64,000 bases of DNA from Halorubrum laminariae (GCF_024494655.1 NZ_JANHDL010000011.1:1-64000); one strand, 5' to 3'; counted from the first letter of the stretch, positions 1 through 8,271 are shown. Notes: generated by a model from the sequence alone, not told the origin. Made by a program: numbers and translations.

Positions 1-244
1 TGGTTTGTGCCGGAGTTGTCGGCTTCTGCGCGCGGGCCGAGGCCCGCTCGCACGGCCCGAGGCGCGTAGCGCCTCGCTGTCCTCTCCGGCCTACTCGCGT
101 CGTCCTTCCGACCGGCGTCGGAAGTCCTCGCTCCTTGAGGCCGGAGGCTCCGCCTCGAAACTGCTGAAACAACTTTATACGCAGTTTCGAATGAGGTTAC
201 AGTTGTCCGAAACAAGGAGCCAGAGAATGGGAGAGAGTAGGGTC
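1..244. other. Gene-free left edge with four consecutive GC-rich hairpins
   Basis: No convincing gene is seen here. Four palindromes follow one another: 32-47 (7-bp stem, 2-base loop), 59-75 (7-bp stem, 3-base loop), 105-124 (perfect 8-bp stem, 4-base loop) and 137-156 (5-bp outer stem plus a nested stem). They could be a structured RNA, a transcription stop for a gene left of the window, or a repeat element. The sequence alone does not decide. Confidence 0.5.
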
Positions 245-286
245 TTAACCAACAAATCTATGTCTTCGACGTGCTGTGTTGGTTAA
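245..286. promoter_or_regulatory. Inverted repeat TTAACCAACA-N22-TGTTGGTTAA, site 1
   Basis: Two perfect complementary 10-base arms (245-254 and 277-286) are separated by 22 bases. The site ends 17 bases before the ATG at 304, so a bound protein would sit on the promoter of that gene. The same arms with exactly the same spacing occur at 8135, 26235 and 57072. Confidence 0.75.
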
Positions 287-303
287 TACGAGGCGACCCC
301 CTC

Positions 304-624
304 ATGTCAGACGAGCCACCGACACCGCCATCGGAACTGTCCACCGACATCGTCAACACACTCGACGACTATTCGCCTGAAAGGCTCCGACACGTTGCTG
401 GGTACGCCGAGAAACTTGCAGACCACAGGGAGCGTGAGGCCCGCCTTGGCGAGGAAGATGAGGACGAGATTGAAGCGCGCCCCGACGACCTCCCTGATGA
501 CGTCCCCTTGAAGGCGACGACCACGATCAAGGAGATCAACGACAACCGCTACTACTATTGGCAGTGGCGAGATGGCGACAAAATCCGTTCTCAGTACAAA
601 GGACCGGTCAATCCCGACGAGTAG
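304..624 (+). CDS. Small acidic DUF6788-like protein
   Basis: 106-residue protein whose C-terminal part has the pattern KEINDNRYYYWQWRDGDK followed by a YKGP motif. From memory this matches the short DUF6788-type proteins common on haloarchaeal plasmids; their function is unknown. The N-terminal half is acidic and probably helical. An in-frame start exists at 271, but it lies inside the inverted repeat at 245-286, so the ATG at 304 is preferred. It stands alone ahead of replication origin A. The inverted repeat directly upstream suggests regulation by whatever protein binds that site. Confidence 0.75.
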   Translation: MSDEPPTPPSELSTDIVNTLDDYSPERLRHVAGYAEKLADHREREARLGEEDEDEIEARPDDLPDDVPLKATTTIKEINDNRYYYWQWRDGDKIRSQYKGPVNPDE

Positions 625-750
625 ACACGAAGGAACGCTCCATCCGGATAATCGGTGAGGTTATGAGGTGACACCCAGACTGCGAAGTGAATGAAAGGAA
701 CTGTCAGCACCGGAGTCACGGTGTTGTCTCGTCCTGATCCCGAAGAACCC

Positions 751-1633
751 CACTCCGTATTTCCCGAGAGATACAGCAATGGCTCGGGAAAACCATGCCG
801 ATAGAGGACACCCACACCGCGTTTCCTGAGTCCATGCGAAACTATGCCGGACTTTACCCCTCACCTCTTTTCCTGAGAGCTACTGCCCTGGCAAGGTTAG
901 AAAAGTCGCCACGAAGGTGAAAAGGTAGAGTTCAACTGGAATGTACGTCGCATCTATCCGTCGATGGAAAATAGAGAAAACCACGGAGGAACAGAGGTCT
1001 GATGAATGGCATACACACCATATTTCCTCAGAGTAGTCTCTATTGTTGGATACCTGTCTCTCACCCACAAGTTGGGTCGCCAAGAGAGGACCCAGTCAGC
1101 ACCGAGAGCGGACGGAATCGTCGGGAATCATCGGTATCACGCGGAGTGAGACGTGATTCCAGCTGTGAGTGTAGGCTGATTCGAGTATCCCCCGGAGCCG
1201 ATATTCCGTCTCGTGTCACGTTGTAGCCTGCCAGAATGCTCTTAGATCGTCATCGAGAACGCTCAAAACTCTGCTTAGATCTCCCAGACTCATGGGGAAG
1301 AGACAGGGTTGGAAACGTGGAACGGGAGCAAGAAATACGGGGGACAGACACACCGGATTTCCTGAGAGCAGCCAAGAAACAGTACAACGAGCTAGTTGAA
1401 CGCTACTCCAAACAGTACTCTAGTCAACTGCTAGAAAAGAAGAAGCTGATATTACGGATCCTGTTTAGAGGCATACCTCTTATAATTTGTCCTTTTCTAG
1501 AGGTCAGATTCGCCTTAGCTGGAAAGGTACCCTTTTGTAGATCGGATCTCGGGAAATATGGTGTGTGAGAGGGGCGTCCTTCTTTAAGTATCTCCGGCTC
1601 TCAGGAAACTCGGGAAGTCTGAGGAAACTCAGG
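751..1633. repeat. Origin repeats A (ORB-like) upstream of the first orc1/cdc6 gene
   Basis: A repeated word close to CACACCGNATTTCCTGAGAG occurs at 751-770, 811-830, 859-880, 1014-1033 and 1349-1368 in the forward direction. It occurs inverted at 1547-1567, and shorter inverted pieces lie at 1598-1614 and 1619-1633 just before the initiator gene. A further forward copy lies beyond the gene at 3021-3040. Opposed arrays of one word beside an orc1/cdc6 gene are the normal layout of archaeal origin recognition boxes. No convincing protein gene is seen between 625 and 1672; open frames there lack haloarchaeal codon bias. Confidence 0.8.
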
Positions 1634-1640
1634 AAGCGAG

Positions 1641-1648
1641 GTTTTAAG
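1641..1648 (+). promoter_or_regulatory. TATA box of the first orc1/cdc6 gene
   Basis: A TTTTAA-type box is centred about 29 bases before the ATG at 1673, which predicts a leaderless transcript. It lies directly after inverted origin repeats, so initiator binding could repress its own gene. Confidence 0.5.
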
Positions 1649-1672
1649 AGACATCGGGTTAGTGGTTTCTCC

Positions 1673-2902
1673 ATGGGTCTTGAACCGTTCACGGCAGAAG
1701 ACCCGGTCTTCGTTGATGAAGACGTCCTCCGTGATAGTCACAAACCTGAGGATCTGATTGAACGAGATCGAGAGCTCGCGGAGTACCAAGCTGCCCTCAA
1801 ACCTGTTATCAAAGGTGCGAGACCGAGAAATATCTTCCTCTACGGTCAAACCGGCGTCGGGAAGACGGTGGCTACCCAGATGATCATGGACCGTCTTCGC
1901 CAAGACCAAGAGAACTACGACGATCTCGATGTCCATGTGATCCATGTTGTTTGTAAGAATCTAAACAGCTCTTATCAGGTGGCCGTCAAGCTAGTCAACG
2001 AATTCCGAGGCCCCAACAACAAGATCCCTACAACCGGTTATCCTCCGGACACCGTCTATGAATTCCTCTGGGAACACCTCAAGGAAATAGACGCGACTCA
2101 CGCCATCTTCGTATTGGACGAGGTCGATGCAATCGGTAACGACGACGATATCCTCTATGAACTCCCCCGTGCCAACGACAATGGAAACGTCCCTGTTGAT
2201 GAAACCAAGGTGGGAGTGATCGGGATCTCAAACAAATTCACGTTCCGGGATAATCTCTCAGCCCGTGTTAAAGACAGTCTTTGCGATGAAGAAATCCACT
2301 TCCCGCCATACGATGCTAACCAGCTCCGAAATATCCTGTATCAGCGAGCGGAGAAGGCCTTTGTCGACGATACACTCTCTGATGACGTTATTCCGTTAGC
2401 AGCTGCGATGGCAGGCCAGGAGTCTGGTTCCGCTCGCCAAGCGTTGAAACTCCTGTTCAAGGCAGGTGATCTTGCCCGAGGTGCCGGAGATGAAGAGGTT
2501 ACGGAAGAGCACGTCAGGCAGGCAGAGCCGAAGGTGAAGGAATCTCAGGTCCGGAACGAGCTTGAATCGTTGCCGACTCAAAGCCATTTGACCTTGTACG
2601 CACTCTTGGCTTTAGACCGGCAAGACGATCTCCCAGCGAAATCCAGCGACGTTTTCGAGGTCTATGAGGTCGCCGCCAACAGGATCGACGCCGATGTGAA
2701 AACCGATCGGACTATCCGTGACCGCCTCAGCCAGCTCAAATTGAAAGGCTTCCTGGATGTCGAAGAACATAATGAAGGTCCAAAGGGCGGCAGCTACTAC
2801 CTCTATGAGTTCGGAGATATTCGCCCTGACATGGTTCAAGAAGTACTGCAGGATGTCGACAGACTTGACGAACTCTTCCAGAAAGATATAACCAGCTACT
2901 GA
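1673..2902 (+). CDS. orc1/cdc6: Orc1/Cdc6 replication initiator A
   Basis: 409-residue AAA+ initiator that binds origin repeats and is expected to help load the MCM helicase. The Walker A motif GQTGVGKT lies at about 58-65, Walker B (FVLDEVD) at about 146-152 and sensor 1 (GISNK) at about 184-188. The last ~100 residues have the winged-helix character used to bind origin DNA. A longer in-frame start exists at 1565, but that extension encodes a basic, low-complexity stretch made from the origin repeats. The ATG at 1673 has a well-placed TATA box. The gene has its own origin repeats upstream, so it is probably the dedicated initiator of origin A. It differs clearly in sequence from the two other initiators in the window. 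Confidence 0.93.
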   Translation: MGLEPFTAEDPVFVDEDVLRDSHKPEDLIERDRELAEYQAALKPVIKGARPRNIFLYGQTGVGKTVATQMIMDRLRQDQENYDDLDVHVIHVVCKNLNSSYQVAVKLVNEFRGPNNKIPTTGYPPDTVYEFLWEHLKEIDATHAIFVLDEVDAIGNDDDILYELPRANDNGNVPVDETKVGVIGISNKFTFRDNLSARVKDSLCDEEIHFPPYDANQLRNILYQRAEKAFVDDTLSDDVIPLAAAMAGQESGSARQALKLLFKAGDLARGAGDEEVTEEHVRQAEPKVKESQVRNELESLPTQSHLTLYALLALDRQDDLPAKSSDVFEVYEVAANRIDADVKTDRTIRDRLSQLKLKGFLDVEEHNEGPKGGSYYLYEFGDIRPDMVQEVLQDVDRLDELFQKDITSY

Positions 2903-2905
2903 CCT

Positions 2906-3157
2906 CTACTCTTCTTCCAGTTCAAGCCCTCTTGCTTCTAAGACGTATTCAGCTAGAAGGTCCGGGTTCTCGATTCCGAGTTTCAGTAAGGCGTCGTCGA
3001 ACTCGCGCCCCTGTGGATCCCGCACACCGTTTTTCCTGAGTGTGGCTTCAGCCTCGAATTTCGCGTCTTCCCACTCCTCCCAAGTCTCCTCGTGCGGATA
3101 CAATGGTCTTTGATGATTCTTCACCGACCGAAACAACACGGTAAGACGCTTCTCCAA
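2906..3157 (-). CDS. Small hypothetical protein, possibly half of a frameshifted gene
   Basis: 83 codons on the minus strand, convergent with orc1/cdc6 A and ending 3 bases after it. The product is acidic, with a WEEWEDAKFEAEATLRK helix and a glutamate-rich end; I do not recognise a family. The only start is a TTG directly after a stop. Its first third overlaps the frame that ends at 3048, so the two may be one gene broken by a frameshift near 3110-3150. An origin-like repeat (3021-3040) lies inside it. Confidence 0.4.
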   Translation of the reverse strand: MEKRLTVLFRSVKNHQRPLYPHEETWEEWEDAKFEAEATLRKNGVRDPQGREFDDALLKLGIENPDLLAEYVLEARGLELEEE

Positions 3158-3269
3158 CGATGACTACCGGCCCTTCCAGATCGAGAACCTGATATTCCCC
3201 GATAGTGCTCAGAGAGACTGTCTCTGAGTCTATTGCGAACGATACGTCGAGATCAGTATCGTCGCCCAC
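3048..3269 (-). CDS. Small hypothetical protein, possibly the first half of a frameshifted gene
   Basis: 73 codons from a GTG start. The first ~50 residues look like a genuine small beta-rich protein (alternating hydrophobic segments such as VVIVGEASYRVVSVGEE). The last 20 residues look like out-of-frame translation. This fits a gene that continues in the frame ending at 2906 after a shift. The family is not recognised. Confidence 0.35.
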   Translation of the reverse strand: MGDDTDLDVSFAIDSETVSLSTIGEYQVLDLEGPVVIVGEASYRVVSVGEESSKTIVSARGDLGGVGRREIRG

Positions 3270-3291
3270 GCGTCAAAAACTGCAAAGGGCT

Positions 3292-3414
3292 CTATTCGAC
3301 CTGGGCTTCGTACTCGTCCCAAAGCGTGTCGATGTCCGTGCCGGTCTCCTCAGAGATATGGCGCAGCAGTTGCGCCCTGTTCTCGAACCGACGGAGCTGG
3401 CCCTTTGCGCTCAT
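3292..3414 (-). CDS. 40-residue small protein upstream of the broken pair
   Basis: An ATG at 3414 opens a short frame encoding a charged helical peptide (QLRRFENRAQLLRHISEETG, ending EYEAQVE). It lies 22 bases before the frame starting at 3269, on the same strand, so the two may be co-transcribed. An in-frame extension to 3474 is possible but adds a poorly biased sequence. No family recognised. Confidence 0.4.
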   Translation of the reverse strand: MSAKGQLRRFENRAQLLRHISEETGTDIDTLWDEYEAQVE

Positions 3415-3493
3415 AGTAGGATATAATCGCTCCTGCAGTAATAAATCACGTGGGTACATTTTCCCGCTCAACAATACACAACCTATTCGTTCC

Positions 3494-4531
3494 TTAATCC
3501 CCCTGCTCAGCGAGCGTGGGAGATGGTTGGTCGATGGCTGTGTATTCCCGATCTCGGCTGGATCCGTCTGCTTCGAGGAGGTTGTATTGAGTCATCTTTG
3601 ACAGATACGCCCGAACGGTTCGCTTGGTCCGTGGATCGTCGACCTCCTCGGTATAGCGGTCGTGAATCTCGCTGGGCCCGAGCGGGCCGTGCTCGCGAAC
3701 GATATCGTAGACGATCCGCTGATGGGGGGTGAGTGAATCGAGGCTCTTCTGCTTAATCTGCGCCCGGGCATCCTCGGCGGCGTCCAGGAGGATGTCGTCG
3801 GTGATCCGCTCGTAGTTCTCGCGATCGGCCTTGCCGGCCGCCGTTCGGAGGATGCCGATGGCGAGGCGGGCGTCGCCGGCGGCCGCATCCGCGATTCGAT
3901 AGAGCTGGTCATCGATGATGACGTCCTCGTCGAGGCCCCATTTTGCGCGAGCGCTCAGGATGTCGTACAGCTGCTCGTCGTGGTACTTGTCCATCCGGAC
4001 GTGCTCGCTGGAGCGCAGCCGGCTCACGAGGCGGTCGTCGACGCGGCTGAACAGTTCCTCCTCCTTGTTCGCGATGCAAATGATCGCGAACTGTGGCAGG
4101 CTGTGGAGGTCGTAAATGACACTCGGGTCTTCCAGTTGGTCGACTTCGTCGAGGATGACGACGGTTCGCGGGCCGTCGTGTTGTTGGAGGCGATCGATGA
4201 GTTCGTCGTGCGGCGTCGATTGGCGGTGAATATCGATGGTTGCGCCGAGATCGTCGAGAATCTGGTAGAGGGTGCGGAATCGAGTATAGTTGCGCCAGCA
4301 GTTGACGTAGATAGCCTCGACGTCGAGGACCTCTTCCCGGAGACGTTCGGTGACAAATTGCGAGATGCACGTCTTCCCCGTCCCGCTGGGTCCGGTGACG
4401 ATAGCCGTGTCTGCGGGTTCACCGTTCGTGATTGGTTCGAGGACGCTGGAGAGATGGTTTACTTCGGCGTCGCGATGCTCGACTTCGCGAGGAACGAACC
4501 CGGCCCGGAGGACGCGAGCATCGCGAATCAT
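3494..4531 (-). CDS. orc1/cdc6: Orc1/Cdc6 replication initiator B
   Basis: 345-residue AAA+ initiator, shorter than A and C. Walker A is GPSGTGKT at about 47-54, Walker B VVILDEVD at about 124-131 and sensor 1 IANK at about 153-156. The C-terminal ~80 residues form the winged-helix region (PHQRIVYDIV, then RAYLSKMTQYNLLE). The ATG at 4531 has a TATA box about 31-34 bases upstream. A decayed copy of this same C-terminus lies at 12906-13151, so a related initiator was once present elsewhere in the window. Palindromic TTTCCGGAAA-type words upstream (4583-4770) are its likely binding sites. Confidence 0.93.
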   Translation of the reverse strand: MIRDARVLRAGFVPREVEHRDAEVNHLSSVLEPITNGEPADTAIVTGPSGTGKTCISQFVTERLREEVLDVEAIYVNCWRNYTRFRTLYQILDDLGATIDIHRQSTPHDELIDRLQQHDGPRTVVILDEVDQLEDPSVIYDLHSLPQFAIICIANKEEELFSRVDDRLVSRLRSSEHVRMDKYHDEQLYDILSARAKWGLDEDVIIDDQLYRIADAAAGDARLAIGILRTAAGKADRENYERITDDILLDAAEDARAQIKQKSLDSLTPHQRIVYDIVREHGPLGPSEIHDRYTEEVDDPRTKRTVRAYLSKMTQYNLLEADGSSRDREYTAIDQPSPTLAEQGD

Positions 4532-4558
4532 CTTTGCTTGATTGACTGGTTTTCCATC

Positions 4559-4571
4559 AAAATATAAAAAC
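4559..4571 (-). promoter_or_regulatory. TATA box of orc1/cdc6 B
   Basis: An AT-only stretch (TTTTTATATTTT on the minus strand) lies about 31-34 bases before the ATG at 4531. It abuts the first TTTCC palindrome, which suggests autoregulation. Confidence 0.5.
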
Positions 4572-4582
4572 GTAACCGGGTC

Positions 4583-4770
4583 GTTTCCGGAAACTGATCC
4601 TCACGTTTCCGTGATTGACTTCCTCACGTTGTGTATCTCCCTTTTCACTCTATAACAAAGAGATGTTTCCGGACATTTCCGGAAATTCGAGGTTCCCAGA
4701 ATCTGCGATATCTGTGCTTCGATCAGAAGAGACGGCTACTTGATGTGTTCGTGTTTCGGGAAACGTCCTT
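4583..4770. repeat. Palindromic TTTCCGGAAA-type repeats, putative origin B
   Basis: The palindrome GTTTCCGGAAAC is at 4583-4594 and ATTTCCGGAAAT at 4675-4686. Related half-words occur near 4605 (GTTTCCGTGA), 4665 (GTTTCCGGAC) and 4755-4780 (TTTCGGGAAAC, TTGGAAAC). They fill the 365-base gap between the divergent initiator B and the Cas4/primase fusion gene. This is the position expected for origin boxes or an operator shared by both genes. Confidence 0.6.
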
Positions 4771-4896
4771 GGAAACTCTGTATCATGGTAGTAGATCCAG
4801 CCACGGGATGCCCCTGACACCGAATTGTTGAAACTCGGAAGCGACCCGGATTCGCACTTTAGGACGACGCACATAGTGCGATATTGCCACCTCACT

Positions 4897-6342
4897 ATGA
4901 TCGAGTTCGAGGAGCAGATCTCATCGATACTTGCTGCCGATACTAGCGACCTCTATGAGCGTGATCCAGAGACGTTTTTTGCAGCCCATATTGGCTTCTG
5001 CCCCCGTCAGCTGTACGTGAACAAGCTCGGACTCTCGAAATCCGAAACGTACTGGGGTAAGTATCGCGCGTCGCGCCTGATTCAGAACTACTTCGAGCAG
5101 CAACTCAGCGATCGTAATCCGACACTGGAGACCAAAGTAAGCTTGAACATTGACGAGGGCCCTGTCCGATTTCTCGGTCGGTGTACGCTGTATGATCCTA
5201 CCGACGAAATTGTGTACGCGCTGAAGGTACGGAATGGCTGGTACAAATTCTCCCCACCTATTGACCGTCATCTCGACCAGCTCCACATCTATATGCAAGG
5301 ATTGGGGGTTGAGCGTGGAAAACTCGTGTACGTTTCGAAAAACGATCTTAGTGACATTCGAGAGTGGCCACGTTCAGACGCTGACTCGTCAGTCATCCAG
5401 TTCGACGAATCACGATATGAGGGCTTAGTCACGAAAGCAAAGCGGATTCGCAACCAGATTTGGACGCATGGCATCGCGACGACTGAGGCTGAAATTCCAC
5501 TTGAGAAATGCGGCTGCTACTTTTGTCAAGAGGAATCGTTGGCTTTCCCGGACTCAGTGCGTCCAATATCGGACGGATCTGGTGAGCCAGCTCTCGATAC
5601 GTTTGAAGATGGGAGTTGCGTGGCAGAGAAGGCTGTCGAGACTGGCGTAGATGATGGGGCTGGACAGACTGCTTCTACTGAAGCGGAAGCCAGAGATCTG
5701 CTTGATGTACCTAATTCGAACGGTACACGTATTTTGGACGTGGATAGTTACCATATCCCGTCGGCATTGCGTGACTTGGATATCTGGGTAGTCTGGGATG
5801 GTCGGTCGAAAGTCGCTCTCGCGCCATGGCAGGCGGACACAATGTACCCGTGTGAATGGGCCGCTTCAAAAGACGTGAATCCGCGTCGAGGCTTCCAAAA
5901 AGCGAAGATGATAGCGGATCTTCCGCTTCGAGAGATACATCGTGCGTGGCCGTTCCCTGATGGTGAGGATCTTCCCGAGGCCGTGCATCCAGCGGTTCTC
6001 CTCCCACATGATCCACCAGATCCCCCGCTCTCGTTCGTGGATTTCGATGATGTTCGGGATCCAGAGACGGGCGAGGTATCAGGCGAAGTGGCAACTCTCG
6101 TTGATTCGCTTAATGGCTATACGGAGGTGAGCCAAAGTGGAACAGGACTCCACGTGTACGTGCGTGGTTGTCTCCCAGAGGGGATCGGGGCCTTTGCGAC
6201 GGCGCTTTCCCAGCGTGGCGCCCTCGAGATCTACGATCATTCTCGATTCACAGGTGGAACGTGGCGCCACGTCGCCGGGACCCCACTTGATAAAGTCCCT
6301 GAGGCGACGGATGTCCTCGCTGCAATCGTTTCCCAGTATTAG
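4897..6342 (+). CDS. Cas4-like nuclease domain fused to a primase-polymerase-like domain
   Basis: 481 residues. The N-terminal ~210 residues resemble Cas4/RecB-type nucleases: GFCPRQLYVNKLG carries Cys35, and a CGCYFC cluster supplies Cys205, Cys207 and Cys210, together the four ligands of a Cas4-type iron-sulfur cluster. The nuclease core looks altered: the usual acidic residue plus E-x-K appear here as GRCTLYD (about 94-100) and ALK (about 108-110), so catalysis is doubtful. After an acidic linker (~215-275), the C-terminal part has VDFDDVRD (about 381-388), SGTGLHVYV (414-422) and EIYDHSRFTGGT (444-455). These resemble the DxD and following motifs of plasmid/phage primase-polymerases. A TTG start at 4825 is possible, but the ATG at 4897 begins the conserved part. 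It lies between initiator B and the partition genes, so a role in plasmid replication is the simplest inference. Confidence 0.75.
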   Translation: MIEFEEQISSILAADTSDLYERDPETFFAAHIGFCPRQLYVNKLGLSKSETYWGKYRASRLIQNYFEQQLSDRNPTLETKVSLNIDEGPVRFLGRCTLYDPTDEIVYALKVRNGWYKFSPPIDRHLDQLHIYMQGLGVERGKLVYVSKNDLSDIREWPRSDADSSVIQFDESRYEGLVTKAKRIRNQIWTHGIATTEAEIPLEKCGCYFCQEESLAFPDSVRPISDGSGEPALDTFEDGSCVAEKAVETGVDDGAGQTASTEAEARDLLDVPNSNGTRILDVDSYHIPSALRDLDIWVVWDGRSKVALAPWQADTMYPCEWAASKDVNPRRGFQKAKMIADLPLREIHRAWPFPDGEDLPEAVHPAVLLPHDPPDPPLSFVDFDDVRDPETGEVSGEVATLVDSLNGYTEVSQSGTGLHVYVRGCLPEGIGAFATALSQRGALEIYDHSRFTGGTWRHVAGTPLDKVPEATDVLAAIVSQY

Positions 6343-6779
6343 TCTCGGTCTTGCTTTGCTAATTCACGGATCTTCTCTTTCGTTTCTTCCTGATGTTCAC
6401 CGAATGCCACCTCGAAAATCCCTCTATAGAAGTGTTTGTTCTTCTCGAGCGTGATGTCTTCACGCTTCAGTTGCTTCTTTAACCGAGTGAATGTTACCTC
6501 GATCTCCTCACTCTGCGCCGGTTCCACGTATATGGTGGCCGAATCCCAATCCTCTCTGATGTTTAACGGTTCATCGTCTGATTCCTTGGTCGGCGATTTA
6601 GTCTCCGTAGCTGGCGTGGCACTCTCCTGACTTGGTTGCTCCTCGCTCGCTGTCGTAGGTCGGCTATCTTGGCTTTCTGCTTCAGGTGTTGTGTCCATCG
6701 TCTCGTTGCCGGCGGCGGCTTCTTCGTCTTCTGCTTCCTCTGAAGGGTCGTCGAACCGCTCATCCATTCCTCGGGGCAT
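6339..6779 (-). CDS. Acidic ParA-partner protein (putative second partition gene)
   Basis: 146 residues. The first ~75 are extremely acidic and rich in Ser/Thr/Pro and look disordered; the last ~65 form a charged globular or helical part (FTRLKKQLKREDITLEK, then IFEVAFGEHQEETK). The start ATG is two bases after the parA stop codon. A good ribosome-binding sequence (AGGAGGAGGTG) lies in the end of parA, so the two genes are translationally coupled. Small unrelated proteins encoded after parA often bind the centromere. I infer that role here from position only. Its stop overlaps the convergent end of the Cas4/primase gene. Confidence 0.7.
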   Translation of the reverse strand: MPRGMDERFDDPSEEAEDEEAAAGNETMDTTPEAESQDSRPTTASEEQPSQESATPATETKSPTKESDDEPLNIREDWDSATIYVEPAQSEEIEVTFTRLKKQLKREDITLEKNKHFYRGIFEVAFGEHQEETKEKIRELAKQDRD

Positions 6780-6781
6780 AT

Positions 6782-7693
6782 TTACACCTCCTCCTGCGTT
6801 TTGTCGAACGCTTGTTCCATCGTCTCAGCAACCTCCAGGAAGAGCTCACGTTCGACTTGCTGGTCGTTAGCGTCTTCCCACTCGAAAATATCGCAGCCGT
6901 TGTCCCACGCGCGCTGTATCGCCACCCGCATTGGGAGCTTGAAAATCGGGGCTAGTGACGCATATGACTCGTCGAATGCATCCAGGAACTTCTGCGATTG
7001 CCCATCGTTTCGGTACATATTGGCCAGCAGCCCTACGATCGCTATCTCGATCTGTTGGTTATCTTCGATGGATTCCAGCTGATCCCAGAGGTCATCCAGA
7101 GCATCCCGTGATGTCGCTTGGGTCTGGGCAGCCAGGAACACGTTCTGTGCCGCGATGAACGCTGCATCCGTCAAAACCGAGAGATCAGGTGGACAGTCGA
7201 TTACGATGAAATCGTAGTCGTAGCCGTCGTCAATCAGCCCTTCGAGAGCAACTTTCAACGAGAGACGAGCACCTGCATCGTCCATCCAATCTCGGGCAAG
7301 CCCCATGTCCTTGTGGCTCGGCACGAGATCGAAATTCAGGTGTTCATACTCGTCGCTGCGGATCACAATCTCTGAAAGCGTCGTGTCATTTGTGCGCGGA
7401 TTGTCGACGAGGACGTCGAGGAGATTTGCGTCATCGGTCGCGAGCGTATTTGGAAGGTCGTTCTTCGGGCTTGACGGGTCGTTATCGTCGCCCGGCCCCA
7501 ATCCCAGCCCCTTCGTCATATCGGCCTGTGGGTCCATATCAATCGCAAGGACATCGTGATCTCGAGAGGCCAGTGCAGCGGCACTGTTTATCGTGGCCGT
7601 TGTTTTCCCAGTCCCGCCTTTCTGATTGCCGAAAGCGATTGTGGGAATGCCAGTCGGTGGTGTGACGCCCCATCCATGAGGTGACTCGGTCAT
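6782..7693 (-). CDS. parA: ParA-family partition ATPase
   Basis: 303-residue MinD/ParA ATPase. The deviant Walker A motif KGGTGKTT is at about 25-32, followed by the DMDPQADMT motif (about 52-60) and a DCPPD motif that places the second aspartate. The ParA core is complete, and the short N-terminal extension carries no helix-turn-helix, as in type Ib and archaeal plasmid ParAs. It forms an operon with the small gene at 6339. Upstream lies a large cluster of GATTC/GAATC words that also covers its TATA box. This is the expected arrangement when the partition complex binds the centromere and represses its own operon. Confidence 0.92.
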   Translation of the reverse strand: MTESPHGWGVTPPTGIPTIAFGNQKGGTGKTTATINSAAALASRDHDVLAIDMDPQADMTKGLGLGPGDDNDPSSPKNDLPNTLATDDANLLDVLVDNPRTNDTTLSEIVIRSDEYEHLNFDLVPSHKDMGLARDWMDDAGARLSLKVALEGLIDDGYDYDFIVIDCPPDLSVLTDAAFIAAQNVFLAAQTQATSRDALDDLWDQLESIEDNQQIEIAIVGLLANMYRNDGQSQKFLDAFDESYASLAPIFKLPMRVAIQRAWDNGCDIFEWEDANDQQVERELFLEVAETMEQAFDKTQEEV

Positions 7694-7701
7694 AGTTCGA
7701 T

Positions 7702-8095
7702 CATTGATTCACTGATTCATAAATCTACGTCAGACACCCTACTGCTGATTTAGAACTAGGAAAAACGCTCAATTCAGGGGTATAAGTCCTTGACAGGTCC
7801 ATACTCTATTTCTCCTGGATCGAGATTAATGAATCTATGATTCCTTGATTCAGTGCATTCTGGACTTCTCACTCTGTCTGACCCCTTGAGTAGTGGACTC
7901 TGCTACCTAAATCACTGAATCATTGATTCAGCTACTACCGGAAGCACTGATTCTCTGATCCTTGATTCAGTGATTCAGTGAATCCGCCATTCAATAACTC
8001 TGGGATTTTCTATGGTCTATTAGATTCCGAGAATCATATATTCCTTGACTCTTGGATTCAAGATTTCATTGACTCAGGGATTCACTGATTAGGTT
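7702..8095. repeat. Putative centromere: clustered GATTC/GAATC repeats upstream of parA
   Basis: About fifteen copies of GATTC or its complement, mostly within TGATTCA or ACTGATTC contexts, occur from 7706 to 8090. The densest blocks are at 7831-7855, 7910-7990 and 8020-8090; several words are seven or eight bases apart (for example TGATTCAGTGATTCAG near 7962-7980). No gene is present between 7694 and 8271. Clustered short words beside parA are typical of parS/parC-type partition sites, but I know of no published site with this exact word. Confidence 0.7.
7718..7725 (-). promoter_or_regulatory. TATA box of parA within the GATTC cluster
   Basis: GATTTATG on the minus strand is centred about 28 bases before the parA ATG and is immediately flanked by GATTC words. 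The promoter and the putative centromere therefore overlap. Confidence 0.5.
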
Positions 8096-8134
8096 CTACT
8101 CGCGCGCTATTATGTAGAACTGCGGAAAGACGTA

Positions 8135-8176
8135 TTAACCAACATTAGGTGCCGATTGTAGGGGTTTGTTGGTTAA
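8135..8176. promoter_or_regulatory. Inverted repeat TTAACCAACA-N22-TGTTGGTTAA, site 2
   Basis: Perfect 10-base arms at 8135-8144 and 8167-8176 with a 22-base spacer unrelated in sequence to that of the other copies. The site lies 95 bases before the wHTH gene at 8272 and just beyond the putative centromere. Confidence 0.75.
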
Positions 8177-8271
8177 TTTACTACACGAAAGTAGAATACG
8201 CACATACCTTGATCACCACTTCGGATTTCACCGAAATGGTCATCTGACCGGGACACAAAGGTTCAGACACA

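Noticed and set aside
1236..1568. 110-codon open frame before the first orc1/cdc6 gene
   Set aside because: It runs through origin boxes, lacks GC-rich third positions and has no recognisable protein pattern.
4897..5560. Cas4-like domain as part of a CRISPR-Cas locus
   Set aside because: No cas1, cas2, effector genes or repeat array are present in the window, and the domain is fused to a primase-like part in a replication locus.
7702..8095. Short repeats upstream of parA as a CRISPR-like array
   Set aside because: The repeated unit is only 5-8 bases, occurs in both directions and has irregular spacing. This fits a partition site instead.
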